From positions 62,001-126,000 of the forward strand of contig NDFF03000003.1 of the NCBI GenBank assembly GCA_002150815.3: a stretch of DNA of 64,000 nucleotides, in the 5' to 3' direction. Below the pieces are notes generated by a model. It was not told the origin of the DNA and searched no databases. It saw only the letters and a program-made list of their open reading frames with translations. This document shows positions 10,379-20,178 of the stretch, piece by piece (positions within the stretch are counted from its first letter, which is position 1; each line of letters starts with the position of its first letter). The DNA is from Grammothele lineata. Lineage: Eukaryota > Basidiomycota > Agaricomycetes > Polyporales > Polyporaceae. The translations under genes and the position numbers were made by a program.

Positions 10379-11848
10379 ATGACAATGTCCTCAGCCATCC
10401 CCATTCCTTCCTCCAGGGCGTCGCAAAATGTCGTGGCCGCGTCCACCTCCCCCACCTCCTCGAGCATTCACGACCACTTCATCCGCCGCAAAGACTCTGT
10501 CCATTTCGCGATCCGTCAGCCCAAGGCGCTCCACCCTGTTGATAACGAGGACCTTCGTCTCCTCCTGCTTGAAAACATTAGCCAGGAGGCAGTCAAGGCT
10601 TTCCGCGCACAGGGCTTCCATGTAGACCACTCAGCCAAGGCCATGTCCGAGGACGAGCTCGTCGAGAAAATTGGCTCGTACCACGCCATCGGCATCCGTA
10701 GTAAGACGAAGATTACCGAGCGTGTTCTCAAGGCTGCCTCGAAGGCAAGCACCCCGTTGTCGCAATACGTAAATTGCATGGCATACTAATGTCTACCGCC
10801 TCGTTAGCTGCTGGTCATCGGATGTTTCTGCATCGGAACGAACCAGGTGGACCTCCTCAGCGCCGCGAAAGCCGGCATCCCGGTATTTAACTCTCCCTTC
10901 TCCAACTCCCGATCTGTCGCGGAGCTCGTCATGTCAGAGGTCGTCGCGCTTGCCCGTCAGTACTTCCAGCGTGCGTTCGAGATGCGCAACGGCCTTTGGA
11001 ACAAACAGTCGAAAGGTTGCTGGGAGGTCCGCGGGAAGACCCTCGGTATCGTTGGATACGGCCACATCGGATCGCAGCTCTCTGTGCTCGCGGAGGCGTT
11101 TGGCATGCGCGTCTTGTTCCACGACGTCGTTAACCTCATGCCTTTGGGTTCCGCACGCCAGACGGACTCGCTCAACACGCTTCTAGGAGAGTCGGACTTC
11201 GTTACGCTTCACGTTCCTGAGCTCCCTGAGACGATGAACATGATCTCGACGGAGCAGCTTGCCGCGATGAAGAAGGGCTCGTACCTCCTTAACAACGCGC
11301 GGGGCAAGTGCGTCGATATCCCTGCGCTTGTCAACGCCCTGAAGTCAGGCCACCTCGCGGGCGCCGCGCTCGACGTGTACCCCGCGGAGCCCGGTGCAAA
11401 CGGTTTGCCCTTCGACGACCAGCTTAACGCGTGGTCGAGCACCCTCCGCTCCATCCCGAACGTCATCCTCACTCCTCACATCGGAGGGTCCACGGAGGAA
11501 GCGCAACGCATGATCGGCGAGGAAGTTTCGGCGGCGGTCGCACGCTATCTCAACTACGGCGCGACCATCGGGGCCGTCAACTTCCCCGAGGTCGACTTGC
11601 GCGCGATCACGACCGAGGAGACGACTCACGTCCGTGTGTGCTACGTGCACAACAATATTCCGGGCGTACTCCGTCAGGTTAACGAGATTCTCTCAACACA
11701 CAATGTGGAGAAGCAGTACTCTGACTCAAAGGGCGATATCGCGTACCTCATGGCGGATATCGCGGACGTCAGCCCCTCGGACGTCAACACGTTGAAGGAA
11801 CAGATCAGCAAAACGAGCGCAAACGTTCTCACTCGCCTCCTCGCATAG
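10379..11848 (+). CDS. SER3: D-3-phosphoglycerate dehydrogenase
   Basis: First committed enzyme of serine synthesis: oxidises 3-phosphoglycerate to 3-phosphohydroxypyruvate with NAD+. Exons 10379..10744 and 10808..11848 give 468 residues (yeast Ser3 is 469). Landmarks: IGIRSKTKITERVL, GCFCIGTNQVDL, the Rossmann motif TLGIVGYGHIGSQL, NNARGKCVDIPAL, the active-site region LTPHIGGSTEEAQ, and a C-terminal ACT domain (HNNIPGVLRQVNEILS) typical of serine feedback control. The single intron appears to have a GC donor (AAG/GCAAGC); the nearest GT would leave an implausible 39-nt intron. Met at 10385 is an alternative start. Confidence 0.95.
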
Positions 11849-12191
11849 TGTAGTAGCGCATGTTTTCGCATCGTATCCACGTCCTCTCCAAAAGCCGCAT
11901 TCTGGACGGTCATCCATCCCCTCTCTTCCTTTCCTATTCTTTCCGCATCGTCGTAGACGGTCCACTCAACTGGTCCATCATCTTTCAGCTGGGTCTTTTT
12001 GGTTCAACCGCTGTAGACTAGCTAGTGTCATTGTAGTAATAGTTCGCGGAGAGCAATGAAGAATACAGAATTTGTATCCATGTAAACCCTCCATCTACCG
12101 GCGACCAATCCTGTTAATAACGACGAAATAGTATTGAGAGACAGCAAACATCCAGAAGGTAAAGTACAACATTACGAGCCGATATATGCGA
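11849..12191. other. Convergent 3' intergenic region
   Basis: About 340 bases between SER3 and RAD51 stop codons. A T-rich stretch after SER3 fits its 3' UTR. No other gene seen. Confidence 0.5.
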
Positions 12192-13443
12192 CTACTCTTC
12201 TTCAGGGTCACCAATGCCGCTCTGATGGATAGCAAACTGAGTCTCCGATTCGGGGAGACAGGGTGAATCATAGATCTTAGCCTGGCGGTTCGCCCCCCTA
12301 GCCTTCTTGAGCTGTAACCTATATTACAACATGTTAACGTACGAAATAGCTTTTACTAATGGGACATACCGAGTGGTGGAAGCATGCGCGATAATGTTAC
12401 CTCCTACTGGCTTCTTCTCATTGGCGACGTAAGGCCCTGCTGCTCCATCCGGGTTGGACATGACCTGGTTGGTGATCACCACAGCGATGCCATACTGATA
12501 TATGCGCGTAAGAACAACGTGAAAGAACGCCGGTGAGAACAGCAACGTACTTCATCCGCCAATCTCTGTAACGTGCGCAAGAATTTGCCAAGATGAGCCT
12601 GCCGAGCGGAAAGTTCCCCACGTCCACTGAAGTCCGTCCGATACAATGCAGTCGCCGAGTCTACGATCAGGAGACAGAACCTGCCATGGGCAAACGCTAT
12701 TAGCCCAAATGCGTACAACTGCATGCAGGCCTTCTAGCGAATCACCTCGATTCTGACATGAACCCACTGGCTTGAGTGAGCAGCTGATTCTGATGGTCTG
12801 CATTATACGCCCGTGCGTATGCGACGTTGTCCAGCACCTCCTCGCCATTCAGACCGAACCTCTCCGCCGCGGCCAACAGTCGCTCCGGTCGAAACGTCCC
12901 TTCGGTGTCAATGTAGAGGCACTTGCCCTCGCCGCCACCCATATCCACGGGTAGTTGGCATGTGACTGCAAGCGTATGGCAAATCTGCGACTTGCCCGTA
13001 CGGAACTCGCCAAACAACTCAGTGATCGCGCCGGTCTCGATTCCACCACCAAGAAGCGCGTCGAGGTTCTTAGAACCGGTGGTAATATGCACAAGCTCGG
13101 CGCGACGTGCGTGAACCTCCGTCGCGCTTTGGAAACCCAGAGGGATGATCTTCAAAGCTGGTGATCATCAAGCATCATTGGGTAAATGCGGTATGTTTGA
13201 ACACACGAAGAGCGCACCTTCCGAAAGTATCCTGTCCGCTTTCTGCTCAGAGATGCCTTTAATAGACATCAAGTTCTTCTTTGGAGTATATGCTACAGCT
13301 TCGACGGTATGTAGGCCTGCCTCGGTGAGCTTCTTGATGTCTTGTGGGGTGATACCGAACTCGGCGAGCTTGTCGACGAGGAGGGGGCCTGAGAATTGGG
13401 CCTCCTCATTTTGCTCCTGTGACCCGCTTGGTTGTGAGTTCAT
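12192..13443 (-). CDS. RAD51: RAD51 recombinase
   Basis: Nuclear RecA-family ATPase that forms the presynaptic filament on single-stranded DNA and drives strand exchange in homologous recombination. Exons 13443..13218, 13157..12746, 12680..12551, 12494..12370, 12318..12192 give 339 residues, exactly the length of human RAD51. An N-terminal helix-hairpin-helix ([20 protein letters not shown]) is followed by [15 protein letters not shown], Walker A GEFRTGKS (125-132), [13 protein letters not shown], Walker [13 protein letters not shown], then [14 protein letters not shown] and [13 protein letters not shown] (loop regions), and ends [17 protein letters not shown]. The HhH domain and the [11 protein letters not shown] segment favour RAD51 over DMC1. 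An MCB element lies upstream. Confidence 0.95.
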
Positions 13444-13565
13444 TATGGCGAAACGCGGATAGGCAGGACACGAAGTAATGGGGAAGTTCAGGAGGGTATG
13501 TAAGCGGTCGACTGAGAAGGGCCAGGACTCAGGTCAACGCGGCGCGCGTCCGAAGCCCACACGTC

Positions 13566-13571
13566 ACGCGT
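13566..13571. promoter_or_regulatory. MluI cell-cycle box (ACGCGT) upstream of RAD51
   Basis: Palindromic ACGCGT about 123 bp upstream of the RAD51 ATG. In yeasts MCB elements bind MBF and drive G1/S expression of DNA synthesis and repair genes, including RAD51. The function here is inferred by analogy. Confidence 0.5.
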
Positions 13572-13576
13572 TTTAG

Positions 13577-13584
13577 TCACGTGA
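13577..13584. promoter_or_regulatory. TCACGTGA palindrome
   Basis: Perfect 8-bp palindrome containing the CACGTG E-box core, six bases from the MCB in the RAD51 promoter. A bHLH (Cbf1-like) site is the usual reading. Confidence 0.4.
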
Positions 13585-13761
13585 ACGTGAGGCGCTCTCA
13601 GTTCTGAACTTCTGACGCTGACTCTTTGTCAAAGTGATAGCCACACCGGTATCGTCCCTCCGAATCGTTGATGTCTAAACATGGCCTAGCCGAGCTGTCA
13701 TCCGAGAGTAGAGACCATTATCTATACATTAATGAGTCTACGATATGAACGTAAGATATCA

Positions 13762-14743
13762 TCAAATACGGTACTCTCGTGGAGAGACTGTAGGCCTGCC
13801 CAACACCCGCTCAAACCACTCTACCGCCGGAAGATCAAGCACGAGCCTCGGCCACTTCAAAGCATGGTACACATCGAGATCTCTAGCGGTGACGGTGTCC
13901 ACACCTTTCAGGTTGCCGCTGGCCCGCCTCAACCCCTCGGGAATCTCTTCCATGCCCGTTACGAATAGCGTCCGCTCCCAGCCTAACTCCTCAACACGGC
14001 GAGCGAGCTTCTGTGTCTTGTGTCCCTGCCATTCCAAGCTACGTACGACGCCCAGACCCTGCTCTTTGACCCGTGCACTCAATGCGGAGCGTAGACCCAT
14101 TTGGATGACCTTGCGGTTGAGCTTCGTCGCGAAATCTCGGGGTTTGGGGCCGAACACGACACCTCCTCCACGGAGCATTGGACTCTGACCATCTCCGAGT
14201 CGGGCACGGCCGGAGCCTTTTTGGGGACGGATTTTCGCGCCAGAACCACGCACTTCACCACGAGTCTTCGTGCTGGCTGTCCCCTGGCGTTGGCCGTCGA
14301 GGTAGTGTACGACACAGAGGTGAAGGATGTCTCTTCTGATAGGGTGCGCGAACACGAAAGGGTCGAGCTCGACGAGTTCCTCGGTAGAATCGATATTCTC
14401 TTCGGGGTGCATCAGGGAAGACATTTGAAGGTACACGGGCCGGGCATCTATAGTGACAGTAAGTCCAAGACAATGTGTAAAATAGAACGGAGTGGCGCAC
14501 TGGCAAGAGACACAGCGGACACCCCATCTACATCCTCAGCCGACAGAAACGTCGTGACCCCGGGCTGGTGTGCGGTGGCATGTTGAACCGTTCTTGGTAT
14601 GACAGAATCTTGGGCAGGTGCCAGCGCAGTAGAAAGGCTGCGGTAGATAGAATGGGAGGACTGACAAAGAGTTAGACAATAAGGCCACACACACAAAAGC
14701 ACGAGCAGACCTGGCCCAGCGTACGCCTTAGAGCAGCCAGCAT
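13762..14743 (-). CDS. MRPL4: Mitochondrial ribosomal protein uL4m
   Basis: Large-subunit protein of the mitochondrial ribosome. The main exon (about 14455 down to 13762) carries the uL4 core: VFAHPIRRDILHLCVVHYLDGQRQG, STKTRGEVRGSG, RPQKGSGRARLGDGQSPMLRGGG, VFGPKPRDFATKLNRKV, then WFERVLGRP near the end. The upstream part is not settled. A likely first exon starts at 14743 with MLAALRRTLG, a short basic presequence suited to mitochondrial import, and one or two further exons lie between 14700 and 14450, but I could not fix their boundaries. The codons just before the main exon (TVTIDARPVYLQM) may also be translated. Family call strong; N-terminal structure tentative. Confidence 0.8.
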
Positions 14744-15128
14744 GGCTGTCACGACCGTAGTTGTTGAGAGACCGGCGCCAAGTGCCGAGCGGGAAGACTC
14801 CCGTGACGAAACCCGATTTGGATTCCATGTGACAAGAGACGCTCAAGGCGCCCCAGCTAAGTCCTCCCGTCGGGTCGTGGCACAAGCCGTCAAGCACACA
14901 TCAAACACCTTAGGGTGAGTTTTTCTTCGTTGTCGCTCTGGTGCTGCAGAGTAGCCCTACAAAGTGTCATGTTGCGTTTGAAGGACTAATATCTTGTGCG
15001 AACGGGGGTTTTGGGATGGATGGCAACGACGCGCCTTGGATAACCTTTTGCTTCCGGATACCCAAGCTCACACACTCTCCCTACAGCCTCGCAACAGCCC
15101 TCATCCCCGACCACCTACATAATTCAAA
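14744..15128. other. Shared promoter region of uL4m and uS9
   Basis: 385 bases between divergent genes for a mitochondrial and a cytosolic ribosomal protein. A C/T-rich leader precedes the uS9 ATG. No other gene seen. Confidence 0.5.
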
Positions 15129-15709
15129 ATGGCCCCCGCAACTCAGGCCGTTCAGACATTCGGCAAAAAGAAGGTATGGTGTTTAGCATGTACTTCCATC
15201 CTCCCACTTCCTGCAACCCCTGGCAATATCGTTGAGCTGAATTTGCCTGTTCTTCAGACCGCGACCGCTGTTGCGCACGCGAAAGAGGGCCGTGGCTTGA
15301 TTCACATCAATGGCTCGCCTATTTCTCTCCTCAAGCCCGAGATCTTGCGTTTTAAGGTCTACGAGGCCGTCCTCGTCGCGGGCGAGGATGCCTTCTCCGC
15401 GATTGATATTCGTCTTCGCGTGAAGGGTGGTGGACACACCTCGCAGGTGTACGCCATTCGTCAAGCGATTGCGAAGGCGGTCGTTGCCTACTACGCCAAG
15501 TACTTCGACGCCGCGAGCGCTCTGGAGCTGAAGAAGAAGCTTGTTGCGTACGACAGGACGCTCCTCATCGCGGACCCGAGGAGAGCAGAGCCGAAGAAGT
15601 TCGGTGGTCATGGTGCTCGCGCCCGCAGGCAGAAGTCGTACGTGTTTGCAGTTTGGTCTGAATCCTCCAGGGTATCTGTCTGACTCGTCTAATTCACAGC
15701 TACCGGTGA
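15129..15709 (+). CDS. RPS16: 40S ribosomal protein uS9 (S16)
   Basis: Small-subunit ribosomal protein whose C-terminal tail reaches the decoding centre. Exons 15129..15173, 15258..15637, 15700..15709 give 144 residues, the family size. It starts [15 protein letters not shown], then [59 protein letters not shown] and finishes QKSYR. The last exon is only 10 nt (the end of a Ser codon, Tyr, Arg, stop), which places the universally conserved C-terminal YR on its own exon. Confidence 0.95.
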
Positions 15710-16355
15710 AAGTTTTCCTGTGGTTGCTGTCATCTTCATGTTGTTCTATCCCTCCCGTACGCTATGCCATGGCATCATGCAGATTTATGACAAACGTGAA
15801 ACATGGTCGTGTACGATCCATTTGTGCTGTACTAGTATGTGTGATCGTGAGGATGAAAGTAATGGGCGCCGTCGGAAGACCCGCAAACATGTTGTGTACG
15901 TTGGGACAAGGCGCTGCATCCTAATTGGCGTGGCCCGTCATCCGAGGAATGGTCATCCAAAGTGCGGTGTTGGACGTTGAGGAGTGCTGCAGTCTAGTCT
16001 TGTTCTCATCCGTTCTGACGCCTACGAAGGCAATAGGCTGCTGCTTCATCCCCTGCACGCCGGAGCGTAGCGACGAACTCGCGAGTGCAGGTGGAGGCGC
16101 ACGTAGAACGTCTGGAGCCGAGGCTGGTGAGGATAGTGTGCGGCCAGGCGGAGTCGGTCTTGATGTAAGATAAGGGGTTGTGGTCCACAAATCGGGTCGG
16201 ATCCGGATCCGCGCTTTGCTAGGGGAGAAGAGCTGCGAACCCTCACTTGAACCACGCCCTTAGGCCACAAGCCTGCCGCAACTCTTTCCCTCTCTCCTTT
16301 GTGCATCCCCTCTCAGACCCACGTGCGTCGTGGGTTCGACCTTCAGCGAGTCCCG
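15710..16355. other. Intergenic region
   Basis: About 645 bases between uS9 and the Rap1-like gene. The first part is T-rich like a 3' UTR. Overlapping GGATCC palindromes occur near 16199-16210. ORFs on both strands have no recognisable domain. Confidence 0.45.
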
Positions 16356-19047
16356 ATGGATATCCCTACTCACAGTGGTCACAGTGGCCATTCCTCGCCA
16401 CATTCTAGCCATTCCACTGCGTCCATATTCGTTGGCGCGGACGGCCAGCCTCTCAAAATCTTTCTACAAGCAGACGAGATACCCGGCCATCATCTCATTC
16501 TACGTAAACTCAAGGTTGGTGAAGAGCTCGTTTATGTTTGGGCATGCACTAAGCCGCTCGGGACAGCGTGGAAAAGCTATCACTTGCTCCCAAGTTGCAG
16601 ACGCGACTGTCATAGTTATCGATCCTGCTACTACTGGCGGGAAAGATTTGATTGCGGGGTGGATTTCTGAACACGACAAGGTTGTTCTAGATTTGTCTTG
16701 GATCTCTAGATCCTTCAAGAGAGAGAAGGCTTATCTAGCGGACGAAAACTGGGGAGGGTTCCGGATCTTGGACTCAGAAGGAACTGTTCCCAAGTAAGTG
16801 TTTATCGCCAGGCCAGCTCGCCGCTTCTCTCTGATCCATAACGAAGTCATCTTCCGACACCCCGAGGTACACCGTCTGATTCAATGTCCTCCTCACAAGA
16901 TGGTCAAGTATTGGGCCGCGTTGATGTGACTCGTTTTGCGCCACCCTCATCTTCCGCGCCACCCACCCCCAACATGCAGTTCCAGCCATCTCAAATACCC
17001 TTCTTACCAAACGGACAACCACTGGGTGGCGTCCCTGTAGATCCTAATGGGGGAATTGTCCAAATGCCTGCTCATATCCTGGCACAAATGATGGCCTTCA
17101 TGCAGCAAATGCCTGCTCCTGTTATGCAAACCCAAGGCTTTCCTCATCCCGGCCCAATGATGGTCCCTCCGAGCATGCTCGTTCAAGGCCCCATGGGTAG
17201 CGCATACTCGCCTCACATGAACCTGCCTTACATGCAAGGGGCATCTATGGACACCAACTCGCCCTCACATGCCGTTTCTCAGCAGATCTTCAGCGCCGCT
17301 GGGAGTAGTAGTGCAGGTACATCTCCTTTTACTATTTCGGTCATGAGTAGCGTTTGATTGTCAGTAGATTCCTCTAGAACTTCCCCCTTGGAGGAAGACC
17401 GCCCGGTAGTGTCAAAGCGCAAGACCGCGTCGTCCGACCACCATGCTACCAAGAAGGGCAAGGACCGAGCGGATGGGCGCCCTTCCAAACATCCTCGTCT
17501 GAGCGATGCCCAAGATAGTTCGCCTATCCAGCTGCCCTCTCGACGTGCATCTATGACCCAGCCCAGCGACAAGATCTTCGCAAAGGAAGGCGACACCCCC
17601 TATCTGTTCTACGTTCAAGTTGAAGTCAGAAATCGGTCCAAGCTTGCTGATAATATCAAGGTGTGTCTAACATCGTCTTCCGGACATCATTCATGCTGAC
17701 TCCCGAGCACACTCAGAATCACGGCGGCAAGATGACTGCAGAAATAGCAGACGCCGATTTCGTGATCCTAGGGCATCCTACCACTCAGCACTACGAAGAG
17801 TGGTTGCGGCGCTCGTTGTACTTTGGCAAGACGCCGGTTCACCCAAACTGGATTCAGGAATGCGTGGTCTCGCAGGAACTACTTCCTTTGGACGACTTCA
17901 TGATCGAGGGGACCAAGGTAGAGAAGAAGAAGAAAGGCCGCTCGTCAGGACAGGGGTACGTCATGGCCAAGTCGGAGCCGAAGTCTCTTAAGAAATCCGC
18001 TGTTGCTCCTTCAGCTTCGGAGTCTGAAGATGGGGAGGATGAAATGCAGGGTTGCTGCGGCGATGAAGATGAGGAGAGACCTGCCCTACGGAAGAATGGT
18101 GTCAAGAAGGAGAAAGTTAAGGAGGTTAAGAAAGATCCTAAGAAGGAAGGCAAGACCACCGTCAAGAAGGAGAGTGCAAAGAAGATCAAAGAGGAGAAGA
18201 GCCAGGTCAAGGCGGAGAAGAAGTTCCCTGTTGTCAAAGTCAAAGCCACGTCAAAGGATTCAACGAGGAGTAGCAGCAGCACAAGCAAGAGCAAGGCGAA
18301 GGCATCCGCCCCTACCCTCAGGTCGTCGGGCCACTGGGAACCCTCTCCGCCACCTCCAACGAAGGTCGAACAATATGTGCAAGGCAAGAACGTCTATACT
18401 AAGGAGGACATCGACTATAGCAAGGACTATGTGCGCATCCTCTTACATCGGGATCCTAGCATGTCTGTCAATGCCATAGCAACAAAACTACACGAAAAGG
18501 CATGTTGTCTAACACAGAACTGACAATCACTCTCATTGTTGACATTATGTACTTGCTTTCTTTGCGAGTAGGTGCCTCACCATTCCGTTGGATCTTGGTC
18601 TACACACATTGGTACACCCGCCTGGAGGGAGTTGATCGCCTCACTGCGGAAGCGTGCCGAGATCCTTCACAGAAAGGCGGCATCCACCACGCAGACCGCC
18701 GGCGCTACCATCCCGACCATATCGCATCCCCCGCCCGTGCCGCCACCAGGCCCGTCCGCTACTTCTAAGTCTAGCCAACCTCCTCAATCGGACACTGTTG
18801 AGATTCTTACGGAATTCTTTTGGTCGGGAGGGGCGGATAACTTGGCGGATCATGTTGTCTGGCCAACACTTGCACAAAAGGTGGAGTACTTCAGGCTGCT
18901 TGCCACTCACAAGCTGACCACTTAATACGATGTTTTACATAGTACCCTCAACTTGACGGAGATGGTTGGAAAGCCTTGTGGCTCAAGCATGCCGAGTCTA
19001 TCTCCGCCGAGATACAAAGACGTACGGCCGCAGAGCGGACCCAATAA
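16356..19047 (+). CDS. Rap1-like protein: two BRCT domains and Myb-like region
   Basis: Predicted nuclear protein of 782 residues; exons 16356..16514, 16567..16793, 16847..17316, 17365..17660, 17717..18499, 18572..18880, 18943..19047. BRCT 1 (about 35-120) has LKRGKAIT, DATVIVIDPATTGGKDLI and the conserved Trp in VVLDLSWISRSFK. A Pro/Met-rich linker follows. BRCT 2 (about 355-445) has NHGGKMTAEIADADFVILG and VHPNWIQECV. After a Lys/Glu-rich basic tract comes VYTKEDIDYSKDYVRILL...LHEKVPHHSVGSWSTHIG, which resembles the Rap1 Myb domain, then a further tryptophan-rich helical segment (WPTLAQK, DGWKALWLKHAESI). Order BRCT-Myb fits telomere protein Rap1, but two BRCTs are unusual. A generic BRCT scaffold is the alternative. 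One intron (18500..18571) uses a GC donor. Confidence 0.65.
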
Positions 19048-19290
19048 GCACTTGAACAGTTTGACGATGGAGATCCCTCTTTGCGCATGAGATACAGTAC
19101 AATAACTTCAGTATATCTATATCATTCTTTCTAATGTTTGTTGTGGTCGCACCATGAGGTGAATGCATTGTACAGCATTTCCATGCCGGGCACGCCTGTT
19201 GTTTCGATGAACAGCTTGGAAGCAGCGTCATTTAGATGGGCTTGTAGTGGAGAGAATGTGTATTGGAACTCTACGCAATCCAATAAACAT

Positions 19291-19913
19291 CTACACAGAG
19301 TCTGGGCAAGGCGTAGGCGACGGTCGAGGCTGCTTGAAGAACCGTTTCCGTCTCTCCTCTATCGACTCTACCTCGCTTGGTGCAAGTGCTTGTCCATTGT
19401 AATCGAAAGTCCCGATAGCTGCTCCCAAGACGGCGCAAGACGCAACAGCGACTGGCAAGGAACGCGCTGCATGCAGTCTCATCAGACAGGTTAACGGAAG
19501 ATTTTGCGTGAATAACGCACCTCGTATCCCGGCAAGGAACCCTGCGGCACATCCACCAGCAGCCCCGTTGAGAGCATCGTCAGATTGGCGTTGGTTGGCC
19601 ACGACCGCCTCGGTCAACGCGAAGGTCGTGCCCATGGCGGCTTGAACACGGTCCCGAGGACTTGAGCAATGCAGCAGCATAGTTCAGGGATACACTACCC
19701 ACCAAAGAACCCGATGGTCCCACCCGTCCTGGTCAGGAAGCCGGCCGCACCGCTTGAATGCGAACTGAGCGCGTTTTGGACGGCACTGGCGAGTGCACCA
19801 ACGCCAGCAGCTTGGAGGCCGACAGCGGACGCATACTGAAGAGCAGACTTGGGCTCGTAAGCGGGCTTCTCTGGCGGTGTGCCGGGCGAGGATGAGTCGA
19901 GGGAGTCGGCCAT
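19291..19913 (-). CDS. Tim17/Tim22/Tim23-family protein, complex I B14.7-like
   Basis: Small mitochondrial inner-membrane protein. Exons 19913..19703, 19640..19521, 19466..19291 give 168 residues. Glycine-rich hydrophobic helices occur in GLQAAGVGALASAVQNAL, GTIGFFAAMGTTFALTEAVVA, ALNGAAGGCAAGFLAGIRA and SLPVAVASCAVLGAAIG, the four-helix pattern of the family. The N-terminal YEPKSALQYASAVG and the size favour the NADH:ubiquinone oxidoreductase subunit NDUFA11/B14.7 over the import channel proteins Tim17/22/23. The short tail EERRKRFFKQPRP is polar. No matrix presequence is visible, as usual for this family. The family is secure; the exact paralogue is inferred. Confidence 0.7.
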
Positions 19914-20178
19914 GACGGGGGGTGCGGCCGGGGGGAAGTCGAGTCTGAGATGAGAGTTGGACGCGGTCCTCCAGCGCCCGGGCGTCTCACTGGGTCGAGG
20001 TGGCGGGAGGGCACGGCTGCCGCGGGCCAATCGCCGTCCGCGGTTTCCGCCGGAGCTCGTCCTGAGCAATATTATCTGCGCTCCATCTCCTCTGTCGCGC
20101 CTCGCAGCGCACGAGCCTCCCTCACATCCGCCGCATTCACAGCCCAATAGCGCACGTTCGGTTTCGACCGGATACGAT

